From Phytoseiulus persimilis (Eukaryota > Arthropoda > Arachnida > Mesostigmata > Phytoseiidae): a stretch of DNA of 64,000 bases. The stretch is from positions 43,276,001 to 43,340,000 of the forward strand of contig CM075101.1 of the NCBI GenBank assembly GCA_037576195.1, read 5' to 3'. Shown here one piece after another: positions 22,301 through 32,839 of this stretch. Each line of letters opens with the position of its first letter. The stretch's first letter is position 1. The notes beneath the pieces are model-generated. The model worked only from the letters and a program-made list of their open reading frames with translations, was not told the DNA's origin and did not search any database. The translations under genes and the position numbers were made by a program.

Positions 22301-23571
22301 TGCTTGCTACGAGTGCATCAATGCATCTAAAACTTCGTCAGTTTGACGTCACTACCGCCTTCCTCTATGGCGATCTCCAGGAACAAATCTGGATGACTCA
22401 ACCCCCCGGATGGTCAGATGACACCGGCAGGGTATGCCTGTTGCACAAAAGTCTATACGGGCTCAAACAAGCTCCGCGATGCTGGAATCAAAAATTGGCA
22501 GATGTTCTACGGAATCTCAACTTCACTCAAAGCCAAGCCGATCACTGCCTATTCTACTGGCACGGCTCAAATGGCGAACTTCTAATGCTAGCAGTGTACG
22601 TCGATGATGGGCTAATCGCCTCGACGCATGAACACTTGATTACCGACACACTTGCCAAGCTGGGAAAATCATTCAAACTCAAGACTTCTCCTCTGAGTCT
22701 TTTCCTTGGCATTCAGATTCATATCGATTCCGATCACAATATCTGGCTCAACCAGTACAAGTACATCAAAAACATCCTGAAAAGGTTCAATCTTGAGGAC
22801 TGTCGTCCCGTCTCAATTCCCGCAGACTCGGGAATATACGACATTGAGCCTACAACTGAAACTCGCGCAGAAGATCGACCTTATCGCCAACTTCTTGGCG
22901 CTCTCATGTTCTTATCTATCTGTACGCGCCCAGATGTCTGTTTCTCCGTGGGTTTCCTAGCTCGCTTCCTTGAGAATTATTCAGAACAACACTGGCAGGC
23001 AGCACTGAAGATCCTGCGTTACTTGCAGGCGACACCCAACCTGTCAATTGTTTACTCCGGAAGCTCGTCCACTCCGCTAGCTGAAACGCTTAAGCTTTAC
23101 TCGGACGCCGATTTCGCTGCTTGTAAACAGACCCGACGCTCGGTAAGTGGCTCACTTGTCACACTTGCCGGCGGTCCAGTCCTGTGGTCTTCCCAACAGC
23201 AACGATCAGTCTCACTGTCCTCCACCGAGAGCGAGTTCATAGCGGTCACTGACTGCTCAAAGTCTGCTCTCTGGCTTCGAACACTCTTCCAAGAATTACG
23301 AATCACTATTCGTCCAGTGATCTTCGTGGACAACATTGGAGCGATAAAGCTCATAGAGAATCCAGTCTTCCACAAACGCACGAAACACATTTCCACGAGA
23401 TTCTTCTTCATTCGTCAACTACACGAACGTAAACAAGTCGAATATCGATATATTCCGACGACAGAGAATCTCAGTGACGGTCTGACTAAACCACTTCACA
23501 AACCAATCTTCGAGCGTCTTCGAACACTGATCGGCTTGCAACCATGGCCGCTACCACAATCTTGCTCATAG
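19315..23571 (+). CDS. Copia-A gag-pol polyprotein, one in-frame stop in integrase
   Basis: The first ATG is at 19315. Gag (about 1-330) is of the copia type and Asn/Arg/Gln-rich at its end, with no CCHC knuckle seen. Protease has W-L-I-D-S-G-A-T-H near residue 380. A pre-integrase H/C zinc region (H-E-T-L-G-H…C-T-A-C) and integrase (S-T-D-L-C-G-P; C-D-H-G-L-E-F; N-G-R-A-E-R) follow. RT has Y-V-D-D-G near residue 1094. RNase H (S-D-A-D-F, S-S-T-E-S-E-F, V-D-N) closes the protein. The only break is TAG at 21181-21183, between the first and second integrase Asp; the frame continues directly to 23571. It is most likely a single nonsense mutation in an otherwise young copy. Confidence 0.92.
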
Positions 23572-24041
23572 TGTTCACGCTCTACGTTCTCTCTGTCCAA
23601 TCCGCGTCTCCGAACTATTTTCGCTTCGAAGACTGCGATGACTCCTGTGTTTCATTAAACATCAGCTGTACAATTAGCAAGAAACCAACCGGTTTCCAAT
23701 GCGCCTGTACACGCTCAGCATCGGCATGCTACAATGAGGCATCCGAGTCCGTGGTCTGTCTGAGGCCTCTTCTCCCTGCTGTGGGTGGCGAACAAATTTG
23801 GAAAGAATTCCGGGATCAACACTACCCCGTCCTTCCCCCTGTCATCATTGACAACAGGTTTCTGCACTATGCTTTCGCAAGTGCAGGCGCTATACTCGCA
23901 TTGGCCGTCTTTCTCGGAACCACGGTCCTTTGCATGATCTACGATAAGCGTAGAAACTATCATTCATTTGCGAACCCATCGCCAAACCCGGCAGTTGATG
24001 GCCCCTACATGCCAACCACGGAGCTCGTCTCTCAACCCTAA
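23544..24041 (+). CDS. Copia-A Cys-rich membrane protein, envelope-like position
   Basis: 165 codons, overlapping the last 28 bases of pol in another frame and starting in a strong context (ACCATGG). Residues 1-20 look like a signal peptide. The ectodomain has seven cysteines (31, 35, 42, 53, 55, 62, 72) and one N-glycosylation sequon (Asn39). A hydrophobic helix at about 109-132 is followed by D-K-R-R and a short tail, giving a type I membrane protein. Its position after pol is where env genes sit. It is far smaller than known fusion proteins and I see no fusion peptide or furin site, so an envelope role is only positional inference. A decayed copy lies at 52858-53323, and a homologue sits in Copia-B. 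Confidence 0.85.
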   Translation: MAATTILLIVFTLYVLSVQSASPNYFRFEDCDDSCVSLNISCTISKKPTGFQCACTRSASACYNEASESVVCLRPLLPAVGGEQIWKEFRDQHYPVLPPVIIDNRFLHYAFASAGAILALAVFLGTTVLCMIYDKRRNYHSFANPSPNPAVDGPYMPTTELVSQP

Positions 24042-24425
24042 TTTCATTTATCCGATGCACTTCATTCCTATTTTACCCATTCGGTCCTAGCATGCAACTT
24101 AGGTAGCACAAACAACTCGAAATGCTCAATTCAATTCTCCCATAGCCAAACTGCCGTGAATCTGCGACGTATCCGAGAGAGGCACCTAGCTGTGCTGTGC
24201 GTGGTTCATACGCATCTCTTCTCTCTCTGTTTCTCAGAGCACTTCTTCGGCCTCTATTCACTTCTTCCACTTCTCTCGCATGATTCTCCTTCGGCATGGC
24301 CTAATATCACGGTATTAACCTGATGTACACCTCCAGGTCCCTCGTGTTTTTCCTTGGTTCCTTGGACGCAGTTTGCCCCAACCGCCAGTATCCCATCGCT
24401 TGGTTTACCCCCCAATCCCTGCACT
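24042..24425 (+). other. Leader between the membrane-protein gene and ORF3
   Basis: 384 bases with no ORF of note. It is kept in copy 3 (53326 onward), where a 475-bp element has inserted. It could hold a splice acceptor for ORF3, but I cannot single one out. Confidence 0.35.
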
Positions 24426-25310
24426 ATGCCCAAACAGTCACCTTTCTGGATTCACGTACTGGAACTCCAGGATCTGCATCGTGTTCCACGCGATGTTGCT
24501 CAGAAGGCGTCAGATCGCCTTTGGCCTCAAATGGATGAACAATCCCGATTTTACTACAGACAGGCAGTCGCGCCTGAATTCAACGAGAAAGCGAAACTTC
24601 TCCACACCGCGGCACGCCGCGCTAGACTGACGGCCCCTGCACTCGCATCGGCAGAATATGCCGAAACACTAATCGTCGAGTGCGCAACAAATCAAAAGAA
24701 AATTTCGGATCTAGAAAACACTGTCGAATGCCTGCGACAAAAATCGCAAAGCTCCTCGGCAAAAATCTCCACAGACCCTGCGCCTGAGGACACTCGGCCC
24801 GCATCGGCAGACCACCTAAATGCAGATCCAGACTATCTGGACGAAGAGGTCTACAGCCCGTCAATCCCAACTGGTGCGGATGACCCTGTCGAATCAGAAG
24901 AAGCTCGTCAACTTGAGCTCGCTGAGACAGAGATCCGCATGCTCAAACAAAAGATCTACGATCTACACGCTGAATCAGAGGCTAAACAGCGCCTCTATGA
25001 TCGAGACAGAGGAAACTGGCATGACGGACGCGCATTCTATCAAAAGAAAATTGCTCGTCTCGAAAACGAACTAGAAGAATCAACAGCCTCAAAATACTTG
25101 TGTGATCACACTGATCACATTGAGCAACTCGAAACTCTCAACAGAAAGCAATCCGAAAGTAATTCCAAAGATCGACAACACCTACTCGATCTCCTTAACG
25201 AAAATTACGAGTTGAAAACACAGCTACTGAAAACGAAAATTGAGCTGAAACGCGCTCAACCAATCGACTGGCCGGAATCCAGTTCTAGCAGTCACAGTGG
25301 TTCCATCTGA
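24426..25310 (+). CDS. Copia-A ORF3: HMG-box-like domain plus coiled coil
   Basis: 294 codons from the ATG at 24426; a 24-codon extension upstream needs a TTG start and is not used. Residues about 4-60 have the look of an HMG-type box: S-P-F at the start, a Trp in R-L-W-P-Q-M, then F-Y-Y-R-Q-A. Heptad-rich helices follow at about 95-130 and 170-280, separated by an acidic linker rich in Pro, Asp and Glu. The end is Ser-rich. An HMG-like box would bind or bend DNA, or RNA as proposed for Maelstrom-type boxes. That role here is inference. A decayed copy is at 54207-55006. It converges with the antisense gene. Confidence 0.75.
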   Translation: MPKQSPFWIHVLELQDLHRVPRDVAQKASDRLWPQMDEQSRFYYRQAVAPEFNEKAKLLHTAARRARLTAPALASAEYAETLIVECATNQKKISDLENTVECLRQKSQSSSAKISTDPAPEDTRPASADHLNADPDYLDEEVYSPSIPTGADDPVESEEARQLELAETEIRMLKQKIYDLHAESEAKQRLYDRDRGNWHDGRAFYQKKIARLENELEESTASKYLCDHTDHIEQLETLNRKQSESNSKDRQHLLDLLNENYELKTQLLKTKIELKRAQPIDWPESSSSSHSGSI

Positions 25311-25457
25311 ACCTCTTCAACGATGTAATGCATGCCAGGTACCCTCAATCATCAACAATAACCATATCAAACTCCTAAGTTACCTCAGACATATGCATGA
25401 ACGTTATATCCTAAGTTAATAAACACAATGCAAGCTTAGAAAAACATCTCTCGTTTA

Positions 25458-26417
25458 TTACACTCGTTCTGTCTCCACAAACGACTCAAACCCACGACAG
25501 AGAGGCAGCGGGATGCGTCCGCTCCTCTTTGCCTGCACCGCGGCCGGTTTCACGGCCCGGCCTGCTCGCAGTGCAACGCACTGCCTCCGCTGCGGAGAAT
25601 AGCAGACCAGACACCGGTCCACTAATCGGCAGACAAAGCCTTCAAGGGAGACCCTCTCGGCCTCCTCAGCGTCCGGCTCGGCTCCCTCCCCCTCAGGCGT
25701 CCTGACTGACGGGGCGTCGTCTCCTGTGACCCACCGGGCCGAACTGGTGGTCACCCTCTCGACAGCCAGCGAGAACCTCGTCGAGGTCTCGTCTTGGCCC
25801 GACCCTCTCGTGGCCACCGCATGGCCGCCCGTCTGTTCCAGGCCTGGAAAGATGAGATGACGTTAAATCAGGCCTCTACAGACACTGACAAAATACGGAA
25901 AATCGACCGCTCAACACTTACCGATTACGGCCGCGCCCACGGCAAGGGCAACAAAACTGATGATCGCCGCGGCGATCATCCTCATTCGGGAGCAGCCGCT
26001 CCCACGGGTGCCCCTTGGCATCCCGTCACTGCTGAGGCCGAGGACGCTGCGGAGACCCCAGCTCCCGGAGCCTGTGCTCCGCTCTGTGGACTGGCGGGCC
26101 CGCTCCCGCGGTCGCCATGGGGAGACACGGCCGACCGATTCGCCACTCGATGATCGGCCCTCCCTCGCCAAGCGATCGGCGCGGAGAGCCTCTGACGCTC
26201 TCCAAGTGGCCTCCGCGGCCGCTGCCGCCGGGCTCTCGCCGATCTCCAGGTCCACCTCCTCCTGGGAGCTCAACCAGGCACCCATCCTATCTTCGGTTGT
26301 TCCTCGAGTCGTTCGGTCTTCCGAGCTGGGGGGCGAAATCAACCGACTTTTTCCCTCATTCTCGCAACTTGGATCAACGACTCTCAACAACCAAACTAGA
26401 ATATTGAGTGAAAACAT
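25458..26417 (-). CDS. Antisense two-exon gene of Copia-A, copy 2 (N-terminus altered)
   Basis: Exon 1 ends at 25922 after a hydrophobic Ala/Val/Ile-rich helix. The intron runs 25921-25844 (78 bp, donor GTAAGT, acceptor TTTCCAG, phase 1). Exon 2 runs 25843-25458 and ends in a stop that overlaps AATAAA. Exon 2 matches copies 1 and 3 in V-S-L-x2-F-x-C-R, C-Y-S and C-V, plus K-P and P-L-C-R-G near the end. The start has been lost: a deletion at about 26329 removed the TATA-like box and ATG region, so the frame now opens in flanking DNA (26417, not a trusted start). The function is unknown; a membrane protein with a Cys domain on the far side is inferred. Confidence 0.65.
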
Positions 26418-26889
26418 CGAAAACTCTACGGATTTTCATCTTTATTGAAAGAAATCATTACTTCCCTGTGAGAGGGGAAAATGGTACAAATCTTGAGACA
26501 CATGGATCATGATTTCCAGGTCAAATCACCAAGAAAAAGGTCATATTTCACACTTCCTCAACTTTTATTTAAATGCCCCCCAACTGGCTCCACCCATAAC
26601 ACGCTCTCCGGAGAAACTACGTCGAACTTCCTAACTGCGCATGCAGTCTCGATGAAAAACGAACGGTTGTAGCGTCTACCAACTACCGCGCATATTCGGA
26701 TTCACGAACAATTCAAACTGAAATAATCACTGTAAAGGAATCCCTCGATTTTCTCAAGAAAAATTCGAACTCGACCGATTCCTCAATCTTCATAGCCAGA
26801 GGGGATATTCAATGTTTAATCACATCACGGAACTATCCAGCGAATACTTTTTCAGCTGCGAGATCTTCGGACTCGACAGCCAGAGGGGA
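26331..26889 (+). other. Conserved 3' non-coding region of Copia-A
   Basis: Near-identical in all three copies (1078-1636, here, 56163-56721). It contains two GCCAGAGGGGAT motifs, about 60 bases apart; the second abuts the LTR and is the likely polypurine tract. A 63-codon ATG frame (26481-26672; also 1227 and 56314) exists in each copy, but near-identical DNA gives it no independent support. Confidence 0.6.
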
Positions 26890-27349
26890 TGTTGGAGATC
26901 AGAATCTGAAGCCTGTCGGGCTCAGATCTCGCACGCGTCTGAGAGCATGACACACTCAGATGACTCACAGTACTCCCAAGTCACGACGTCTGGGAAATGC
27001 AACGAAATCGGGGTTCCAACCCCGACAGCAGATGTAAGGGACTGATACAGACAGTCCACATAAAACCAAGAGTACGGAGTCGGGTTTACAACCCCTCCGA
27101 CCTACAAACTAGACCATCTGTCAACTTATGTTAAGATGTGACTCATCTGGTGTCTGGACTCTAGACCAATCGTGGGAGAGCTACGCTCCCCTTCTAGGTA
27201 TATAAGGACCCTCTTTTCGAATAAACTTCACTGTGGTACAGAGCCTTCTACTCTACACGTCTCTTGCGTTGTCACTCTTGTTGTCAACTGAGCTAGTGTT
27301 CCACACCTTCGACCTCTACCTTCAAGCCCTACGACTTCCAGTCCTATCA
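26890..27349 (+). repeat. Copia-A 3' LTR
   Basis: 460 bp, same as the 5' LTR by eye. Followed by the CTTTC duplication and then Copia-B sequence. Confidence 0.95.
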
Positions 27350-27465
27350 CTTTCATTCATGCACTTTTCACCACAGTCCGTGTAAGTAAAGAATTGGGTG
27401 CTTGGGGTTATCAATGTGGTGATTGCTAAGAGTATCATCGCTGTCTGACCTTTCATTTCTGCCAT
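27350..27465 (-). pseudogene. Copia-B envelope-like gene, proximal part
   Basis: The ATG at 27465 overlaps the pol stop (27455-27453), the same arrangement as in Copia-A. Residues 5-25 form a signal-peptide-like hydrophobic stretch. Cysteines stand at residues 31 and 35, the same numbers as in the Copia-A protein, and Asn37 is in a sequon. Copia-A inserted within codon 39. The frame resumes at 18708 after the insertion, with the third cysteine at residue 42, again matching. It was therefore still open when Copia-A landed. Confidence 0.7.
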
Positions 27466-30400
27466 ACCTCCAATCCTGACAGAGCCCTCTGTTTCAGGAA
27501 GACTCCCTTGTTGCACGGTTTCGTTAACCAGTCGCTTTTCTGTTCCGTTGTTGGTACGTACTCTATGTTGATTTGACCTTTGAGTATACGTCCTTTAAGT
27601 GAAAGTATTTTAGTTCGATATGCCTTGAGCGACGTTAGCTCTGGACTTGTTTTATCAGATTGATTGCTGACATGTTGTCAATCTGAATTGTGTGCTTTTC
27701 TTGAATACCTAGCTCTCCTAAGAGCTTCGTCATCCAGAGAGAGGCTTTTGAGGTCTCTGACGCAGCGATGAATTCTGATTCGCATGAGCTGCTAGCTACA
27801 TTGGATTGTTTGGTTGTGTGCCAAACCACTGGTCCAGACTGTCTCAGAATTAGAGTTCCGGACGTAGATTTTCTGTCTTCGATGTCTGATCCGAAGTCAG
27901 CATCGGAATACACCTGAGTTCCGGTTGAGTCGTCGCTTCTGTACGTGATCCCGAGCGACGGACAGGACCTCAAGTATCTCAAGATTCTGAGAGCGGCATC
28001 CATTCGCTCTTGAGTACATTTGTCCAGGTATCTGCTGAGATATGATGTTGCATAACAAATATCTACCCTACATCCTGTTGCTAAGAACATTATTGAACCA
28101 ATAAGGCGGCGGTATTCCTCAAGGCTATTTGGTCCATCGCTTTTGATTGAATATATCGATGGATCACATGGTGTTGTAGCAGGTCTGCAATTTTGCATGT
28201 TGAATCTCTTTAGTACTTCTTCGACATATTTAGTCTGATGTATGTGGACGTTGAAATTCTCGTCTCTTTCGACTTGAAGACCTAAGAAGTATGACATGAC
28301 CTTCCATGTGATTTTGAAATGTTTCTTCAGAGAGTCGAGGAAGCTCATTGCTAATTCCTCTGTTGCTGTTGCCAGCATGCCGTCGTCGACGTAAATGCAA
28401 ACCAAAACTCGGTCCTTGCCGTTCTGGTAGAAGATGCACGGGTCCGTTTTGCATTGATTGAGTCCCATCTCAATCAGAATTTTCGTTAATTTCTTGTTGA
28501 ACAAGTGACTACTTTGCTTCAACCGGTAGACAGCCCGCTGTAGTCTGAGAACCTCATCTGGTTGAATTCCTTTCAACCCGTCAGGGATTTTGATATAGAT
28601 CTCAACTTCCAATTCAGCCGTTAGGAACGCAGTTCCCACGTCGAATCGGTGCAAATGTAGTTTCTCCTGAGCGGAGATGCTGAGTACTGTTCTCAGACCT
28701 TCAGAACGAGCCACGGGGCTGTACACATTGTCGGCAGAGTAATCTTGACCCTCGCGTTGTCGGAATCCTTTGATTACCAGACGTGCCTTGTACCTTGTCG
28801 ATTTGTTCTGTGGATCCTCTTTCCTTTTGAAGACCCACTTTGACTCTATTGCTCTGCGTCCGGTGGGCAGATCTGCAACCCTCCAGACGGAAAGCTGGTC
28901 CATTGCGTCGAGTTCTTCTTTGATGGCATCCGCCCATAGTTTTTGTTCTGGACTGCTCATAGCTTCATGGTAGGATGATGGCTCACAGTAATTGGTCTCA
29001 TCCTGTTGAGCTTTTCTCTTGTCGCTTGGATGACCCTTCGCTGCATGAGCGTTTGCTTCGGCCCTGAATCTGTATGGGAGACGGATGTTTGACCTGGGCC
29101 TCAGCCTCATTCCGTCCTCTGGTTCATCATCCGAGCCGCTTTGTTCAAGATCGTCTCTCTATCTAAGCGGACGTTGGATGGTTGACCTGGGTCTGAGCAT
29201 TCTGGGATCCTCAGTGTTTTCATCCGAATTACTTTGTTCGGATAATTGCTCATTATCTTCTTCATGCTCTGATGCGTTTTCCTGTGGTTCATCCTCGTTA
29301 TCTTCAATGCGAGGCTGTTGAACTTCAGGTTGCTCAACTTCTGGAGCTCTTGCATCCTCAAGAGCTGAAGGCTTCAGAAAGGTAACATCTCTGCTTTTCA
29401 AAACAGTGAACGTTCCTGGTATCCAAACTCTGAAACCCATTGCATGTGGCATGTAGCCAACCAATCTCCCTTCGATGCCTCTGGCATCAAGTTTTTCTTG
29501 ATTTACGTTCTTGTCGTGAACCGAGCACTTTGTGCCGAAGGGATGCAAAGTTTTGATGTACCCCGCCTTCTTCTTGTAGAAGATTTCATAAGGCGTGAGG
29601 TTAGTTTCCTTGTGGACTGACACTGTGTTCAAAATCTGAACAACGAAATTGGCTGCTTCGGCCCAAAGATACTTCTTCTCACCAAGACCGGCTCCAATCA
29701 GTACTGCTCTCGTCATGTCGAGTACTACCCAGAATGGCCCTTTCAGATTGGCCATTCTGTCGGGGATTTCGCGGGCAGGAGAATGTCTGTTCCGCTACGA
29801 TGTTCTCTAGCATTTTCTTGACATGTCTATTTTTGAATTCTGTGCCTTCATCGGAATGGAATCTCTGAACGTCTCTTCCCATGATATTCTTGAACCATTT
29901 TAGGTAGACTTCGACGCAGTCGGCCGTTTCGTCTTTTGTTTGCAAGAAGAATATCCTCTCGAACTTCGAATACTCCTCAGTGATTAGCAAGAAGTATCTT
30001 GCTCTTCCGATGGATTCGGCGGAAGGATTGCACAGATCTGCAGTGACCGTTCCAGGCTCTTTTGCTTTGGCCTCAACTGGCCTGCTATGGTATGAGATTC
30101 TGGTCTGCTTTGCCGCTACACAGGTCTTGCATTGGTCAAGATCATCTGTGTATCCTATTCCTTGTAGGTCCAAGAACTTCCTGATATAGTTCTTGTTGAT
30201 GTGGGCGAATACCTCATGCAGACTCCTCAAACTGGCCTTTTGTTTTTCTCCCATTGTATTTGTGCCTGTCACATTGAGACCTTGGCAATCTGATGGGATT
30301 TCATCATCTCTCGACTCAGTATCGTGATCAGTGATACTATTCTGGTCATTCTGAGAGGATTTCGCGATTCTTAATCGATACAAGCCTTTTTCCTTAGGCA

Positions 30401-32546
30401 CATGGATCCTTATTTCATTTTTCTGTATCGTGAGCTCATTTTCTCTGAACGTTACGTCAAACTTATTACTTGTCAGCTGACTCACGGATATGAGAATTTT
30501 TCTCATTCCAGGGACATATAGTACGTTTTTCAACTCGAGATCAATTGTTCCGTGTTCCGTTCTGACAGCTAAGCTGATTGTGCCTTGTCCGAAAACCAGC
30601 AGACTTTGGCGGCTACCAAGCCTAACTTCCCGGGTGTCAGATTCTTTCGAGAAACTCGTGAACCATATCTTGGAGTTCGTTATCGTATGGGTCGCGCCGC
30701 TATCGACAAGGAACTGGTCCGCCTTGAACTTGGTTTCGTTAGAATAAGCCATAAGGGCTTCGGCGATGTTGGCTCTAGGAGGTTGTTGCCTGTTGTATCT
30801 TTGAGGACCAAAATTCCTTCTCGGTTTGCGACATTGACTTTTGTAGTGTCCCTTTCCCCCGCAATTGTAGCATCTAACATTGCTCCTGTTTGGCCTAGAG
30901 GGATTACTCTGGCTCTGATGCTGCTGCTGCTCTCCGCTCCCATGTTGGGGCTTGGCAGTGTAAGGCCTTTGCGGGCGCCTTTGGAATCTCCTGCGCTGGA
31001 ATCCTCGATTCCCAACTCTCATCTTGGAGAAAAGCGCAGTCGCTTGATTGAGTTCCTTGTCAGGCCGCTGACGTACGGCCTCAGCCCTGATTATTTCCAT
31101 CAGGCTGGAAATATCCTTGTCTCCGTCGGATCTTGCCGACAAACCCATCCTTAAGGGTTCCCAAGACGGCGGGAGAGCGTTCAAAAGCTGCTCCGTCTGA
31201 ACTTTCATGTCTATGGTTATTCCTGATTCTGCCAGATCAGTTTGGAGATTTCTGAATGTCTCCAGACTTTCGTCAACGGTCTTGTTCTTCGCGAATTTGA
31301 ACGTCATGAGTTGAGTTATTGCTGTGCCTTGGCGAAGGGCGGCTATAGAACTAAATTTTTCTAGAACTTTGGTCCAAGTTTGCGATGGAGTTATTGTTTC
31401 GGTTGCACCGTAGAATAGATGGACTATCAGCTTGTCATTAATCGGAGAGAATAATTGAATTCTCCCTTTCTTGACAGCTGCCTCATATCTCTTTTGAAGT
31501 TTCTTCTGGTCTTCATCCAATTCAGTCTTTGGGGCCTTTGGCGATGGTGGAGTTAACTGGCCTTTGATAACCAACCAGACATCTTCGTCTTGTTTCAGGT
31601 ACAGGGTGGTCATCGTAAGTCGGGAACTTTCTTACCCTCTCTTCTTTTGCTCATAGCTCGGTGAAAAATGGTCGGATTCTGGGAAATTTTTTTGCGTTCG
31701 ATAGCTGGAAGGACGGCGCGTCTTTTTCTCGTCGAATTTCGTGAATCGGTAAGAAATTGAATTTTCTAAATCGGCCTAAAAATTGCAATTTTTTTTTTCA
31801 ACTTTTCTCAAAAAACTGATCGACAAACTTCTAAAGTCAACCGATCGAATTCGAAAGTGCTTGAGTCGAGGCAGGATAGGATGCTGCTCAAACGCCCGGC
31901 AACTCCAGATTTCCGAAAATCCCGCCGAAAAAAAAGTTGTCAGATCGACCCGGCAACTCCATAGTCGGGTAGTCTGGACCAATCTAAGAACTTTTTGCCA
32001 TCGGAAAAATTTTCGAATTCGGCATCCCTGAGGAGCTACGGGCCTTAATGTAAAGAGTACGCGATCTCGTCAGGTGGTCGATCCTGACGTCGAGGTTGAA
32101 ACGATCTTTCGTCCTTCTCACAGATCCTGAGCTAGAAATCTGGAGTTGCCGGGCGTTTGAGCAGCATCCTATCCTGCCTCGACTCAAGCACTTTCGAATT
32201 CGATCGGTTGACTTTAGAAGTTTGTCGATCAGTTTTTTGAGAAAAGTTGGAAAAAAAATTGCAATTTTAAGGCCGATTTAAAGAATCCGATTTTTTACCG
32301 ATTCACGAAATTCGACGAGAAAAAGACGCGCCGTCCTTCCAGCTATCGAACGCAAAACGATTTTCCAGAATCCGACCATTTTTCACCGAGTTATGAGCAA
32401 AAGAAGAGAAAGTAAGAAAGTTCCCGACTTACGATGACCACCCTGTATATTGGCATAAAATTACGCCATGAGACAAAATTCTTGCCGTACAAACTCAGGA
32501 CGACTGGGCATGTGGGAAACTTTGTTCTGTCTTCATCCGAGGCCAT
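27453..32546 (-). pseudogene. Copia-B gag-pol, frameshifted and split by a MITE
   Basis: The true start is the ATG at 32546, beyond the MITE; removing the MITE and one TA keeps the frame. Gag has the copia-type capsid and a CCHC knuckle (C-Y-N-C-x4-H-x4-C). Protease shows F-L-V-D-S-G-A-T-H. Integrase shows T-A-D-L-C, F-H-S-D-E-G and N-G-Q-S-E-R. RT shows Y-V-D-D-G, and RNase H S-D-A-D-F. Frameshifts occur near 29745, 29165 and 27640. Around 29100-29190 a short duplicated block (L-R-P-R-S-x-I-x-x-P) appears twice. It is clearly a different lineage from Copia-A, which lacks the knuckle. Confidence 0.85.
31602..32445. mobile_element. 844-bp Tc1/mariner-type MITE in Copia-B gag
   Basis: Ends CAGGGTGGTCATCG and its inverse, flanked by TA on both sides (31600-31601, 32446-32447). 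The inverted arms are about 312 bp (31602-31915 and 32135-32445) and nearly identical. The 220-bp centre has no coding potential. TA flanks and a CAGGGTG end are typical of Tc1/mariner relatives. A diverged copy lies at 61007-61500. Confidence 0.88.
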
Positions 32547-32628
32547 TGTCCTGGTATCTTATAGCTACCTCTAGCTTTTCTAAGTTTGACTTACTTCGTT
32601 CAGGTCGTGGAGCGTCGTGCTGATAACG

Positions 32629-32826
32629 TGTAGGAGATTTCCACTATCACTTTGAATAAAGACTCTCGGGATCTATGAAGAACCTTGCACCAGTAGTTTT
32701 ATTCTGTGAAGACTTTGCTTTTATATGCTTTCAGTGGAGAGGGTTCAGGGAGCTTTACACTGACGCTCACAGTGTAGGCTTGCCACTATGACAGGGCTAC
32801 GGGAAAAATATTTAACAGTTCCTACA
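32629..32826 (-). repeat. Copia-B 5' LTR
   Basis: 198 bp on the minus strand, from TGTAGGAACTG to GAAATCTCCTACA, with perfect 7-bp inverted ends. It contains a CATATAAAAG box and AATAAA-type signals. CGTTATCAGC follows immediately, as in Copia-A. Confidence 0.85.
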
Positions 32827-32839
32827 CCCCTCCGCCGGG

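Larger units (their letters stand above)
18714..27349 (+). mobile_element. Copia-A, complete element
   Basis: 460-bp LTRs with no differences I can find, 5-bp duplication CTTTC (18709-18713 and 27350-27354), internal region 19174-26889. Gene order: gag-pol, Cys-rich membrane protein, HMG-like/coiled-coil ORF, then an antisense two-exon gene. The internal region begins CGTTATCAGC, shared with Copia-B right after its LTR and probably part of the primer-binding site. AGAGGGGA just before the 3' LTR is the likely polypurine tract. Identical LTRs imply a recent insertion, despite one stop codon in integrase. Confidence 0.95.
18387..32826 (-). mobile_element. Copia-B LTR retrotransposon, host of Copia-A and of a MITE
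   Basis: It reads from its 5' LTR at the right (32826) leftward through gag-pol and an envelope-like gene, which is interrupted at 27350 by Copia-A and resumes at 18708. Removing Copia-A and one CTTTC copy leaves the reading frame intact. A TA-flanked MITE (31602-32445) splits gag. The 3' end is lost near 18.4-18.5 kb and no 3' LTR is found. Pol has at least three frameshifts. Confidence 0.85.
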
